From Streptomyces sp. NBC_01707 (lineage in GTDB: Bacteria; Actinomycetota; Actinomycetes; Streptomycetales; Streptomycetaceae): DNA of 64,000 bases. Below the pieces are notes generated by a model, which was not told the DNA's origin, searched no databases, and saw only the letters and a program-made list of their open reading frames with translations. The position numbers and the translations under genes were made by a program. Below, one piece after another: positions 1-8,389 of this stretch (its first letter is position 1; each line of letters starts with the position of its first letter). Location of the stretch: the NCBI RefSeq assembly GCF_041438805.1, contig NZ_CP109190.1, forward strand, positions 372,001-436,000, read 5' to 3'.

Positions 1-42
1 GCCCTGACCCCATCTCCACGCGCTAAGAAACCTTAGGTATGC

Positions 43-82
43 GGTGAGGGTCCGACCGGCGTAGCCCGGTCGGACCCTCACC
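43..82. terminator. Strong hairpin, probable terminator of the 117-2439 gene block
   Basis: Positions 43-59 and 66-82 form a perfect 17-bp GC-rich stem closing a 6-nt loop. It lies just downstream of the minus-strand gene ending at 117. There is no long T-run, as is common for Streptomyces terminators. It would also stop transcription arriving from the left. Confidence 0.8.
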
Positions 83-116
83 ACCGCTTTTATGGCGGCT
101 CGCGCCTGCCCGTCGG

Positions 117-425
117 TCAGGCTGCTGCAGGGGCGCCGAGCATCGCGGAAGCCTGTTGGAACGGGTTGGGAACGCGGATGGTAGCGGCCTGGGGAAGGCC
201 GCGGCAGGTGAAGCCGAGCTGGGTCATGGCCCGCAGGACTTCACCGGCGCTGAAATCGCGGCGGTCCTGGCGTGTGACGACCTGGCCGACCTGTTTGACC
301 GGGTAGGTGCGTCGGCCGATGATCACGGACTCGCCGAAGACCTGCTCGGGCTTGATGCCCTTCATCGATTCCAGGACGCCGCTCTTGGTGAGGTCGAACG
401 GGAAGCGGGCGATGACACAGCGCAT
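117..425 (-). CDS. SCO5918-family conserved small protein
   Basis: A 102-residue protein with the conserved core VIARFPFDLTKSGVLESMKG and GESVIIGRRTYPVKQVG. It matches my memory of the SCO5918-type family found in Streptomyces beside the cold-shock DEAD-box helicase; its biochemical role is unknown to me. There is no signal peptide or membrane segment, and the C-terminus is Ala/Pro-rich. It is last in a same-strand block with the CBS protein (56 bp upstream) and the helicase, so it is probably co-expressed with them. The hairpin at 43-82 lies just downstream. Confidence 0.75.
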   Translation of the reverse strand: MRCVIARFPFDLTKSGVLESMKGIKPEQVFGESVIIGRRTYPVKQVGQVVTRQDRRDFSAGEVLRAMTQLGFTCRGLPQAATIRVPNPFQQASAMLGAPAAA

Positions 426-480
426 GATGCCTCACAAGGAGAAAGAACGAAGGGGGATGGTTCTGCCGCGGTGAGGCGGT

Positions 481-885
481 TCAGCCGGCAAGGGCGAGGA
501 TGCCCAGGACGCTGCCTTGTTCGTCGGCCGCAGGCTGGGCATCGACCTGGTGGTAGCGCATCGCGTGCTCGGCTTCGGTCATGGTGGTCACGGGAAAGGT
601 GAACGGCCCGCGGCTGCCGAGGATGTCGCGCAGCTGGACCCGGTCCGTGTACGCGGAGCTGTCACTGACGGCGGCGAGCTGGGCCTGGGTGACCAGCCCG
701 GTGCACAGGCCGTCGTTGTCGCAGACGAGGAGGTGCACGGTGCGGGCGCTTGCCATGACGGCCAGGGCGACCTCGACGGTCATGTCGTCACAGACCTGCG
801 GTCCGCCTGTGTCCATGGCGTCGGCCGCCGTCCTGTGCACGGGGGTGGCGTTCGCCGGGCGGGGCTGCATCTGAACGAGCGTCAA
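481..885 (-). CDS. CBS-domain protein in the helicase block
   Basis: A 134-residue soluble protein made essentially of two CBS-like repeats: one around residues 20-75 (AADAMDTGGPQVCDDMTVEVA, HLLVCDNDGLCTGLVTQ) and a second around 85-130 that is less conserved. CBS pairs usually bind adenosyl ligands and sense energy state. No catalytic domain is attached, so it may act in trans on a partner. It lies 51 bp downstream of the DEAD-box helicase and 55 bp upstream of the SCO5918-type gene, consistent with one transcript. The specific ligand cannot be told from sequence. Confidence 0.75.
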   Translation of the reverse strand: MTLVQMQPRPANATPVHRTAADAMDTGGPQVCDDMTVEVALAVMASARTVHLLVCDNDGLCTGLVTQAQLAAVSDSSAYTDRVQLRDILGSRGPFTFPVTTMTEAEHAMRYHQVDAQPAADEQGSVLGILALAG

Positions 886-936
886 AACGTGCCTCCTGCA
901 GAGATGAGATGGGTCAGCTTCCGGATCACGTAGGTT

Positions 937-2439
937 CTAGGCCGCCGCGTCGAAGGAGGACTGATGCGCGGTCACGCGACGGGCGGCCGAAGCGGGGCTG
1001 CGTCGGCCGCGTGAGGACGCGCTGCGCTTACGGCGCTCGGCGACCGGTGCGGTGATTGTCACGGGGATGCCGGAGGGGGTCTGGGCGCCGGTGATCCGGC
1101 TGAGTGCCTCCTCGCCGGAGCGGACCTGGGTGGTCTGAGGGACGATGCCGGCGGCGGTCATGAGGCGGGTCATGTCGCGGCGCTGGTTGGGGGTGACCAG
1201 GGTGACGACGCTGCCGGACTCCCCTGCCCGCGCGGTACGGCCGCCACGGTGGAGGTAGTCCTTGTGGTCGGTCGGCGGATCGACGTTGACAACGAGGTCG
1301 AGGTTGTCGACGTGGATGCCGCGCGCCGCGACGTTCGTGGCCACGAGGACGGTGACATGCCCGGTCTTGAACTGGGTCAGGGTCCGGGTGCGCTGCGACT
1401 GCGCCTTCCCGCCGTGCAGGGCGGCGGCCCGTACCCCGCTGGCCAGCAGGTGATCGGTGAGCTTGTCCACAGCCCGCTTGGTGTCCAAGAACATGATCAC
1501 CCGGCCTTCGCGTGCGGCGATCTCCGTGGTCGTGCGGTGCTTGTCGGTGCCGTGGACGTGCAGCACGTGGTGCTCCATCGTGGTGACCGCGCCTGCGGAC
1601 GGGTCGACGGAGTGGACGACCGGGTCGGTGAGGTAGCGACGGACCAGACGGTCGACGTTGCGGTCGAGGGTGGCGGAGAACAGCATCCGCTGGCCCTCGG
1701 GGCGGACCTGGTCCAGGAGAGCGGTGACCTGGGGCATGAAGCCCATGTCGGCCATCTGGTCCGCCTCGTCCAGGACAGTGATCGCGACCTGGTTCAGCCG
1801 GCAGTCACCGCGGTCGATGAGGTCCTTGAGGCGGCCCGGCGTCGCGACGACGACATCGGCACCGCCCCGCAGCATATTGGCCTGCCTGCCGATCGGCATC
1901 CCGCCGACGACCGTGGCCAGGCGTAGCTTCACCGAGCGGGCGTAGGGGGTGAGCGCGTCGGTCACCTGTTGCGCCAGCTCACGCGTCGGCACGAGGATCA
2001 GGGCCAGCGGCTGGCGGGGCTCGGCGCGCTGTGCGGCGGTGCGGGCCAGCAGGGCCAGGCCGAAGGCGAGGGTCTTGCCGGAGCCGGTGCGCCCGCGGCC
2101 GAGGACGTCGCGGCCCGCGAGGGTGTTGGGCAGGGTCGCGCCCTGGATCGGGAACGGGACGCTCACGCCTTGCGCGGTCAGCGCGGCAAGCAGCTGCTTG
2201 GGCAGGTCGAGGTCGGCGAACGCCTCGACGGCGGGCAGTGCGGGAGTGATCGTCTTCGGCAGGGCGAACTCTCCCTGGAGCGCTGCGGGCCGTCGGCTGT
2301 GGCCGCCCGAGCGGCTCGGCCCCCCAGAACGGCTCGGGGCGGACGAGCCGAAGCGGCGGCCGCGGCCCAAGCCGGCACCGGAGCCGCCGGTACGGCTGCG
2401 GGTGCGGGAGGAGCGGTCGTTCGTGCGTGTGGGGTTCAT
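937..2439 (-). CDS. DEAD-box ATP-dependent RNA helicase (RhlE/CsdA-like)
   Basis: A 500-residue helicase that unwinds structured RNA using ATP. The N-terminal 55 residues are Ser/Arg/Gly-rich and probably bind RNA. Core motifs follow in order: Q motif near 95-100 (PFPIQ), Walker A GRTGSGKT at 116-123, PTRELAQQ at 151-158, DEAD at 224-227, SAT at 255-257, and the helicase C-terminal HRGGRTARAG near 395. The C-terminal tail is basic. The start is ATG at 2439 with GGAAGG just upstream, and a perfect 8-bp inverted repeat lies immediately 5' of the ribosome site. The neighbouring CspA gene, read on the same strand, suggests a cold-shock or RNA-remodelling regulon. Confidence 0.95.
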   Translation of the reverse strand: MNPTRTNDRSSRTRSRTGGSGAGLGRGRRFGSSAPSRSGGPSRSGGHSRRPAALQGEFALPKTITPALPAVEAFADLDLPKQLLAALTAQGVSVPFPIQGATLPNTLAGRDVLGRGRTGSGKTLAFGLALLARTAAQRAEPRQPLALILVPTRELAQQVTDALTPYARSVKLRLATVVGGMPIGRQANMLRGGADVVVATPGRLKDLIDRGDCRLNQVAITVLDEADQMADMGFMPQVTALLDQVRPEGQRMLFSATLDRNVDRLVRRYLTDPVVHSVDPSAGAVTTMEHHVLHVHGTDKHRTTTEIAAREGRVIMFLDTKRAVDKLTDHLLASGVRAAALHGGKAQSQRTRTLTQFKTGHVTVLVATNVAARGIHVDNLDLVVNVDPPTDHKDYLHRGGRTARAGESGSVVTLVTPNQRRDMTRLMTAAGIVPQTTQVRSGEEALSRITGAQTPSGIPVTITAPVAERRKRSASSRGRRSPASAARRVTAHQSSFDAAA

Positions 2440-2451
2440 TCAGAACCTTCC

Positions 2452-2470
2452 TTGATACGGCACGTATCAA
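2452..2470. promoter_or_regulatory. Inverted repeat at the 5' edge of the helicase leader
   Basis: TTGATACG at 2452-2459 and CGTATCAA at 2463-2470 form a perfect 8-bp dyad separated by GCA, about 13 bp upstream of the helicase start and touching its ribosome site. It could be an operator or, in RNA, a small hairpin hiding the ribosome site. The AT-rich composition is unlike the surrounding DNA. Function is inferred. Confidence 0.5.
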
Positions 2471-2742
2471 GGAATTCCCGCAGCGGAAGAACAGCGCAGG
2501 GAATCACAAGAACGGGCCGAATGGAATGCGAAAAAGAATCTGGCCTGCAGTGAATCCGATGCGGGTGCAGGCAACGAAATAGGTGACGTCACGCGGACGT
2601 GAAGCAGCTTTGAAGAGGCCCGCATCCCTGGAGAAATGTCTGCGGGCGATGGTTGTCCCACAGGAAACCGCTGCGGGAAATACCCGTAGCTGGGCCCGCA
2701 CCCCGAGGGATACCGGCCCCAGCTAAGAAATACGCGTCAGCG

Positions 2743-2946
2743 TCAGGCAGGAACGACGTTCTCTGCCGTCGGGCCCTTTTGGCTCGGCACGATGTCGAAG
2801 GTGACCTTCTGGCCTTCGAGCAGTTCACGGAAGCCCTGGGCGGCAATGTTCGAGAAGTGGGCGAACACGTCAGCGCCGCCACCGTCCTGCTCGATGAAGC
2901 CGAAACCCTTGGCTGCGTTGAACCACTTCACGGTGCCAGACGCCAT
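2743..2946 (-). CDS. CspA-family cold-shock protein 1
   Basis: A 67-residue single cold-shock domain: [15 protein letters not shown] (RNP-1 core KGFGFI), then DVFAHFS (RNP-2) and the typical end [10 protein letters not shown]. Proteins of this family bind single-stranded RNA or DNA and melt secondary structure. It lies 303 bp upstream of the DEAD-box helicase on the same strand, a pairing that makes functional sense. An imperfect hairpin (AGCTGGG at 2688-2694 with CCCAGCT at 2718-2724) lies just after the stop and may attenuate read-through into the helicase. Confidence 0.95.
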   Translation of the reverse strand: MASGTVKWFNAAKGFGFIEQDGGGADVFAHFSNIAAQGFRELLEGQKVTFDIVPSQKGPTAENVVPA

Positions 2947-3352
2947 GTCATATCTCCCTTGGGGCAGTACGCCGGGACCCGCAATACACGGATACCGGGT
3001 CGCCGCGATGATGCCCCGCCCGGAAAATGACCGGAAATATAAAAACGCTTCCCACGGCTGAAAATACCGGCGAAGGCGCTTGAAGTTTTGGGAACCAAGA
3101 CTGCAACTAGACCGACAGTAGCATACGGTAGCGGCCTGTGTACGTTAAATAATTCCGCTCTGTTCGTTGCGGTAAAAACACTCCCCGCATGGCGTGTTAA
3201 ACCCTCACCTGGCGGCCATAGATATTGATCCACCCGTAGCGCAGCATTTCAGGAAGAGCTGTCGCTGTTCACGGCTCGGAGGGCACAACTACTCCGGTGG
3301 CACCGTCACCACGCCCGACGTCGACCATCGGTCCGTAGCCGGTCTCGACACA
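2947..3352. promoter_or_regulatory. Long gene-free leader upstream of cold-shock gene 1
   Basis: About 400 bp without a supportable gene. It is more AT-rich than the rest of the window, especially 3020-3240, which includes a gttaaataattcc stretch. Cold-shock genes often have long, structured 5' leaders that act as thermosensors, so this is a candidate leader. I cannot place the promoter or prove the transcript length. Confidence 0.35.
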
Positions 3353-3385
3353 GATCAGGGCCGCGCAGCTTGCGCGGCCCTGATC
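3353..3385. terminator. Terminator after cold-shock gene 2
   Basis: GATCAGGGCCGCGC at 3353-3366 and its exact complement at 3372-3385 form a 14-bp stem with a 5-nt loop. It lies downstream of the minus-strand cold-shock gene ending at 3502 and would separate it from cold-shock gene 1. Confidence 0.75.
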
Positions 3386-3501
3386 ACGTGCGCCCAGATC
3401 CCGACCACCGCCGCCTGAAGGCCGGCGCCCGCGGAGGGTGAACCAGTCGGACAGCAGGCCTGCCCGGGGGTAGCCATACGCTCCGAGCGCGGGCGGGAAG
3501 G

Positions 3502-3705
3502 TCAGGCGGGGTTGATGTTCTCGGCCTGGGGGCCCTTCTGGCCCTGGGTGACGTCGAACGTCACGGCCTGGCCTTCCTGGAGCTCACGGAAGCCCGAGGA
3601 GTTGATCGCGGAGTAATGAGCGAACACGTCCGGGCCGCCGCCGTCCTGGGCGATGAATCCGAACCCCTTCTCCGCGTTGAACCACTTCACAGTTCCGGTA
3701 GCCAT
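3502..3705 (-). CDS. CspA-family cold-shock protein 2
   Basis: A 67-residue cold-shock domain, with [15 protein letters not shown] and VFAHYSAI as the RNA-binding faces and [12 protein letters not shown] as the C-terminus. It is about 75% identical by eye to the protein at 2743-2946, so the two are paralogues about 0.75 kb apart on the same strand. I chose ATG at 3705 because the domain begins at once with MATGTVKW; reading further upstream gives no family sequence. It has its own terminator at 3353-3385. Confidence 0.95.
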   Translation of the reverse strand: MATGTVKWFNAEKGFGFIAQDGGGPDVFAHYSAINSSGFRELQEGQAVTFDVTQGQKGPQAENINPA

Positions 3706-3952
3706 GTCTTGCCTTCCAGTCGATGAACGCCCCCCACAACGTGCGGACGGCAGAGGTGATCGCCCTGGTTCCTGCGGCACAGCACAGCAGAACGCCCACG
3801 CCGAAGACGTGGGCGAAGGGGAACTTCCGAACCATGACAGCTGACGCAGACGCTACACGCCCACACACCCTGTCACCAGAGGGAAATGACCACGCGTCAC
3901 ACCCGGCTGGGGCGTGCCCAGGGGCCCGCCGGTACCCGGCGGGCACACTCCC

Positions 3953-4213
3953 TCAGGCCGCGGGCGGACCGGACGCTTCTGCGGCACGGCGGTGTTCGGC
4001 GTTGATGCGCTGGGCTTCTTCGAGCTGGTCTTCGAGGATGACGATCCGGCACGCGGCCTCGATGGGAGTGCCCTGGTCGACGAGCTCCCGGGCGCGGGCG
4101 GCGATGCGCAGTTGGTAACGGGAGTAGCGGCGGTGTCCGCCCTCGGAGCGCAGCGGGGTGATCAGGCGGGCTTCGCCGATGGCGCGGAGGAAGCCCTGGG
4201 TGGTGCCGAGCAC
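3953..4213 (-). CDS. MerR-like DNA-binding protein, N-terminus probably eroded
   Basis: An 86-residue protein with the MerR-type winged-helix core (LGTTQGFLRAIGEARLITP then SEGGHRRYSRYQL) followed by a helical segment ILEDQLEEAQRINAEHRR. The only plausible start is GTG at 4213, inside the first helix of the DNA-binding domain; a stop codon in frame lies about 15 codons upstream. Relatives usually have several more residues before this helix, so the 5' end may have been replaced by rearrangement. It lies about 250 bp upstream of cold-shock gene 2 on the same strand. Whether it still folds is uncertain. Confidence 0.7.
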   Translation of the reverse strand: MLGTTQGFLRAIGEARLITPLRSEGGHRRYSRYQLRIAARARELVDQGTPIEAACRIVILEDQLEEAQRINAEHRRAAEASGPPAA

Positions 4214-4632
4214 CTCGGCGGTAAGTGCAGTGCGCAGTACCCAGCAGTGAAGTCAGTGAGCAGCACCTCGGTGAAGGCGTCGGCTGCGGACGCGCGCACC
4301 GGGACGGAACCCCACCACCGCACCGTCCTGCGCACTGCAACTGCGTGTACTGCTGCCCGCCAGTTCGTCCCTGCCGGGCCCTGTTGATCTCGGCTACGAG
4401 AGAAGCCATGACCACGCCACCACCCAATGTCTACTCCAGCCAACATAGATTTTTGAGTGTTCGACAGTGAGGTAATCGCCCTCGAACGGAGCAGGGCAGG
4501 GTCAACGGACCCCGGGCCGGGCGCTGGTGCCGCGTAGACGGACCGGGCATTGACGATCAGGGAACCACGACCTGATGAACACGATGAGCGTCCACGCCGC
4601 AGCCGACCGTTCCCGCGTGCGCCGACGCCGAC
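4214..4632. other. Gene-free stretch
   Basis: No reading frame here on either strand has both Streptomyces codon bias and a recognisable family. An AT-rich patch at 4430-4470 could hold a promoter. The sequence just upstream of the MerR-like start does not look like the family's usual N-terminus. Confidence 0.4.
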
Positions 4633-4770
4633 GCGTCCCTTCTCCTGCTGCGACAGGTGCGCGAGCAGCTCGCCGGACGGGAGACCGGCCTGATCGAATC
4701 CGCACGCCACCAAGGCGCCAGCGGGGCCGACCTCGCCCGTCATCGCGGAGCTCCCTTCGAGTGGAGGCAG
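4633..4770 (+). pseudogene. Remnant of a small helix-turn-helix-like regulator
   Basis: Plus-strand translation from about 4633 gives DADASLLLLRQVREQLAGRE and then TGLIESARHQGASGADLAR. This resembles the N-terminal part of short Streptomyces HTH proteins in which a helical REQL segment precedes ARxxGASWxxLA. The expected continuation (ALGV-type helix, then RRYLR) is missing and the frame degenerates after 4770. A possible start at 4575 (MNTMSVHAA) is in another frame, so both ends look broken. The family assignment is tentative. Confidence 0.35.
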
Positions 4771-4905
4771 AGCCTGCCATCCCGATCAACGGGCCACCAC
4801 AGGCCGTCGCACCCCTCGGCCCCGGGACTCGAAGCAGACCTCCTTCCCACCTCAGGACTGCGGTGCACCGGACGGGTCTCTATTCATTCCGGGAGCGCGT
4901 CATGA

Positions 4906-5352
4906 TCATCGCCACCGACGATGTCTTGCGAAGGCCGACAAGGCCGTCGACCGCGTTAGGAGTACCTCTGAGACCAGGCACCGGCCGCCAACGGCTGCGG
5001 CTTGGAGGCGCCCACAAACGTCATGCGAACCAGCCGTCGGGCCACGTCCGATAGCACGGCGGGCTCGGCAGACAGATGCTGGCGCTGTGCCACGAAGTTC
5101 CCCGGGTCTCCTGTTCAAGCCGCTGCCGCGAGGGGCTCGGGCCGTGCACTCTCCGGTCAGCCAACAGATGCCGAGCAGGTCCATGTACTCCTCCACCGGC
5201 TGGGCAGATACGACTCCGGGGCACGTTGGGTACAGCCCGAGGGCGTCGATCCGGTACCGGTCAAGCGTGTCGATCAGCAGGTAGCCCACCAGCTGCCAAT
5301 GGCACGCTTCACGCCCTTCAGCATCAACGCACTTTTGAGCTCGGCGCAGCAC
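4906..5352 (-). CDS. Unrecognised small protein or gene remnant
   Basis: A minus-strand frame of 148 codons. Residues about 20-70 (WQLVGYLLIDTLDRYRIDAL, then LYPTCPGVVSAQPVEEYMDL) have strong G/C third-position bias and look genuinely coding. The second half is Arg/Ala-rich and looks like unselected sequence. I recognise no family. It ends just upstream of nothing informative and sits 19 bp from the start-distal end of the phosphatase gene at 5371. It may be a fragment of a larger gene. Confidence 0.3.
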   Translation of the reverse strand: MLRRAQKCVDAEGREACHWQLVGYLLIDTLDRYRIDALGLYPTCPGVVSAQPVEEYMDLLGICWLTGECTARAPRGSGLNRRPGELRGTAPASVCRARRAIGRGPTAGSHDVCGRLQAAAVGGRCLVSEVLLTRSTALSAFARHRRWR

Positions 5353-5370
5353 ACCGAGCGCAGTGATTGG

Positions 5371-7761
5371 TTACGCACTTTCCATCTGACGGACCGGTCC
5401 GGTGATCGGCAGCTCGGCCCATACGATTTTTCCCCGTTCCTGGTACCGCGTTCCCCACCGTTCGGCGAGCTGAGCGACGAGCAGCAGTCCGCGGCCGCCC
5501 TCGTCGGTGGTGCGGGCGTGCCGCAGGAAGGGGGCGGCGCTGTTGGAGTCAGACACTTCGCACGTGAGGGCCCGGTCGCGGATGAGGCGGAGCCGGATGG
5601 GGGGTGCGGCGTAGCGGATGGCGTTGGTGACGAGTTCGCTGACGATCAGTTCTGTGGCGAACACTTCTTCCTCTGCCAGTCCCCAGGTAGCCAGTTGACG
5701 GGTGGCCAGTGTGCGAGCGGTGGCGACGGCGGCGGGGTCGGGCGGCAGGTCCCAGAGGAGGACACTGCCCGGATCCAGGGGACGGGTGCGAGCCACGAGG
5801 ACGGCCGCGTCTTCTTGGGGGTCCGAGGGCACCAGCGCTTCGGTGAGGGTGAGGCTGAGGTTCTGCAGGGATCCGGTCGGTGAGGCCACGAGGCGCTCGA
5901 GTTCGGCCGCCCCAGTCTGAGCTGGGAACTTCTGAAGAAGTCCGCGGGTGTGGAGCACGATCAGGGTGTCTTCGGGCAGGTCCAACACAACCTTCTCGAA
6001 CGGTGGGCCCGGGTGGCCAAGGGGTTCGCCTGCGGGAGGGGGCGGGGCTGTGACGGTTCCGTCGGGGTGGGCGAGGACCGGTGCGGGGTGGCCTGCCGAG
6101 GCCATGCTGCCGTGGCCGGTCACGGGGTCGTAGACCAGGTAGAGGCAGGACGCGCCGATGGGGGTGCCGGCGCTGGTTTCGCCGCTTTCCCTGCCCAAGG
6201 CACGCACCAGGTCGTCGAGGCGGGCGAGGAGTTCGTCCGGGGCCAGGTCGAGGTTGGCCAAAGTATGCACTGCGGCACGCAGCCGCCCCATGGTGGCGGC
6301 CGTGCGCACACCGCGGCCGGGAGTGCTGCCGGTCACGAGTGCCACGCGGGCTCCGGGAAGGGGAATGACGTCGGTCCAGTCGCCGCCGGCTCCGGAATAG
6401 ACCATGTGGTGGGCCCAGTCCACGGCGCGGGGGGCGGCGAACCGCTGGGGCAGCATGCCCTGCTGCAGAGCCAGTACGGTGTTACGCTCGCGAATGTAAC
6501 GGCGGCCGTTGTCCAAGGCGACCGCTGCCCGGCCGACCAGGTCCACTGCGAGCTCGAGATCATCGTCCTCGAACGGGCCCCTCGCCGAACCCCACCGGTA
6601 GAAACAGACCAGTCCCAGCGCGCAACCGCGGACGACAAGAGGTACCAGCATCAGCGAGTGGACGCGGTCCTCCAGCATCTTGCGCCCCCGCGCCGGATCA
6701 CCAGCTACCCACGGACTGTCCTCGGTGAGGGTACGCACCAGCCGCGGCACGTGGTCAACCAGCACCTGGCAGGCGGGCGTATCTCCCGGATAGCTGCTGA
6801 TCTCCCCGGGAGCGTAGGCTCCGGGCGGGGCGTCGGTACGGCGGGAGCAGGAAGCGGCCCGCCGCAGGACGGCGGTTCCTTTGATGGGACCGGGGGGAAT
6901 CTCCTCCCCACCGAGTACGGGTTCCAGGACGTCCACGGAGACGCTGTCCGTCAGCGTGGGCACCACTACTTCTGCCAGTTCCTGGGCTGTGCGCAGCAGA
7001 TCCAAGGTGGTGCCGATCCGCGCGCCGGCCTCGGCCATCAGCGCAAGACGTCGCTCGGCCCTGTGGCGTTCGGTGATATCGACCACGAGATCGGCGACCC
7101 CGAGGATCCGGCCGTCTTGGGCCTGAAGGCGGAACGCCGACGTCGAATAGACATGCTCCCGCCCCGGATCGCCGGGCGGCCGTCCGCGCTTTTCGAACTC
7201 GATCGCGGGCTCCCCGGTCCTGAGGACCTCGCCCAGCACCCGCTCCACCATCTCGCCGCTGAACTCGGGCCACGCCTGGGTGGGCCGCAGCCCCAGGACC
7301 TCCCCTATCCGGGTGCCATGCATTCCCTCCGCCGCGGCGTTAATGCGCATCAGTCGCAGCTGAGGGTCCAAGAGGATCAAGCCAATGGGAGATCGGGTGA
7401 ACAGAGCCTCCACGAGAGCCTGTTCGATGTCCGAAGGCGGAATGGGCCCGGCTGGCGACAGCTCCACGGCCAGGCTGGGGCCCGTGCCTTCGACCAGCAA
7501 CCGGCAGCGCACGATATGGCCGTCGCGGTGCCGGAACATAATCTCGCCATACCCGGAATCGACACCACTCCGCGTCGCGAGCAGATCGGCTACCGGTCGA
7601 CCAAGGACGTCACGAGCCGGGTACCCCAAAAGACGCTCCGCGACCGGGCCCCATTCGGACACGGTGCCATCCGCGCCGACCGCAAGCCATGCCACACCAT
7701 CCGAGGCCGGTTCCACGACTGCGCCGCCGGACTTCCGCCACGCCGAAGTACCCATGACCAT
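5371..7761 (-). CDS. PAS-PAS-GAF-SpoIIE phosphatase with C-terminal HATPase
   Basis: A 796-residue sensor phosphatase. By inspection it has PAS 1 (about 20-105, WLAVGADGTVSEWG), PAS 2 (about 112-230, PIGLILLDPQLRLMRIN ... VVDITERHRAERRL), GAF (about 245-425), a PP2C/SpoIIE domain (about 445-650, GGDWTDVIPLP) and an RsbW-like ATPase fold (about 660-790, ATELIVSELVTNAIRYA, then DEGGRGLLLVAQLAERWG). The family dephosphorylates anti-sigma antagonists, and the kinase-like tail can phosphorylate them, so one protein may hold both activities in a sigma-factor partner switch. The usual Asp-rich metal motif after GGDW is weak (VALVTGSTPGRG), so phosphatase activity is uncertain. It appears monocistronic. 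Confidence 0.9.
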   Translation of the reverse strand: MVMGTSAWRKSGGAVVEPASDGVAWLAVGADGTVSEWGPVAERLLGYPARDVLGRPVADLLATRSGVDSGYGEIMFRHRDGHIVRCRLLVEGTGPSLAVELSPAGPIPPSDIEQALVEALFTRSPIGLILLDPQLRLMRINAAAEGMHGTRIGEVLGLRPTQAWPEFSGEMVERVLGEVLRTGEPAIEFEKRGRPPGDPGREHVYSTSAFRLQAQDGRILGVADLVVDITERHRAERRLALMAEAGARIGTTLDLLRTAQELAEVVVPTLTDSVSVDVLEPVLGGEEIPPGPIKGTAVLRRAASCSRRTDAPPGAYAPGEISSYPGDTPACQVLVDHVPRLVRTLTEDSPWVAGDPARGRKMLEDRVHSLMLVPLVVRGCALGLVCFYRWGSARGPFEDDDLELAVDLVGRAAVALDNGRRYIRERNTVLALQQGMLPQRFAAPRAVDWAHHMVYSGAGGDWTDVIPLPGARVALVTGSTPGRGVRTAATMGRLRAAVHTLANLDLAPDELLARLDDLVRALGRESGETSAGTPIGASCLYLVYDPVTGHGSMASAGHPAPVLAHPDGTVTAPPPPAGEPLGHPGPPFEKVVLDLPEDTLIVLHTRGLLQKFPAQTGAAELERLVASPTGSLQNLSLTLTEALVPSDPQEDAAVLVARTRPLDPGSVLLWDLPPDPAAVATARTLATRQLATWGLAEEEVFATELIVSELVTNAIRYAAPPIRLRLIRDRALTCEVSDSNSAAPFLRHARTTDEGGRGLLLVAQLAERWGTRYQERGKIVWAELPITGPVRQMESA

Positions 7762-7800
7762 CCGCTCCTGTTGCAGCTCCTTCAGTCTTCCACCTCATCA

Positions 7801-7842
7801 CTCACACCGCTCCACGGGCGGGTGTCCGTGGAGCGGTGTGAG
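7801..7842. repeat. Perfect 16-bp inverted repeat upstream of the phosphatase gene
   Basis: CTCACACCGCTCCACG at 7801-7816 pairs exactly with 7827-7842 across a 10-nt spacer. It lies 40 bp upstream of the minus-strand phosphatase start. It could terminate a transcript arriving from the right or act as an operator. It borders a rearranged region. Confidence 0.65.
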
Positions 7843-7979
7843 TGGTATTGCAGGGCTTCGGCAAGCAGGTGGCCGTGGTGGAAGCGGCCGCCGTGGACTG
7901 GGATGGTGGTGCGGTGCCTTCCGCGCAAGCGTCCTGGAGCCGCCGTCGTTGCTTGCGCAGCTCCTGCTTCTTCTGCGAC

Positions 7980-8070
7980 GCCTCCAACGTTCTGTTCGTC
8001 GGACCGCCGGGGGTCAGCAAAACCATGCTGTCCGTCGCGCTCGGCAGGACCGCCGTCGACGCCGGACCGC
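7980..8070 (+). pseudogene. istB (IS21 helper ATPase) fragment
   Basis: The translation ASNVLFVGPPGVSKTMLSVA followed by LGRTAVDAG matches the Walker A region of IstB, the ATP-binding helper of IS21-family elements, where GPPGVGKTHLA is usual. Here SK replaces GK. Only about 30 residues remain, and the sequence then runs directly into a DUF488 fragment. No IS21 ends were recognised. Confidence 0.65.
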
Positions 8071-8072
8071 GC

Positions 8073-8389
8073 CCAAGGACGGCAAACGGGTCCTCGTCGA
8101 CCGGGTCTGGCCGCGCGGCATGCGCAAGGAAGACGCGCACCTGGACCAGTGGCTGGGTGCCGTCGCCCCGTCGACCGAACTGCGCAAGTGGTACAGCCGT
8201 GACCCCAGCCGCTTCACCGAGTTCCGTCGCCGCTACCTGTGAGAACTACGCGACGCCGGACACCGCGAGGCGGCCGAACAGCTACGTGACCTCGCAGCGC
8301 ACGACAAGCTCATGCTGTTGACCGCCACCAAGGACGTCGACCACAGCCAGGCCGCTGTCCTGGCCGAGTGGCCGACCAAGAAGCGGTGA
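8073..8389 (+). pseudogene. DUF488-family gene with an in-frame stop and lost 5' end
   Basis: The translation DGKRVLVDRVWPRGMRKEDA, then LDQWLGAVAPSTELRKWYSR and FTEFRRRYL, is a typical DUF488 core. A TGA at 8240-8242 interrupts it, and the same frame continues with ELRDAGHREAAEQLRDLA, LMLLTATKDVDHSQAAVLAE and a natural end at 8387-8389. The first 15-20 residues of the family are replaced by istB sequence. It is therefore a pseudogene created by transposon-related truncation plus a nonsense change. Confidence 0.75.

Noticed and set aside
5950..8202. An open plus-strand frame of 750 codons
   Set aside because: It is antisense to the PAS-GAF-SpoIIE protein, with no recognisable domain.
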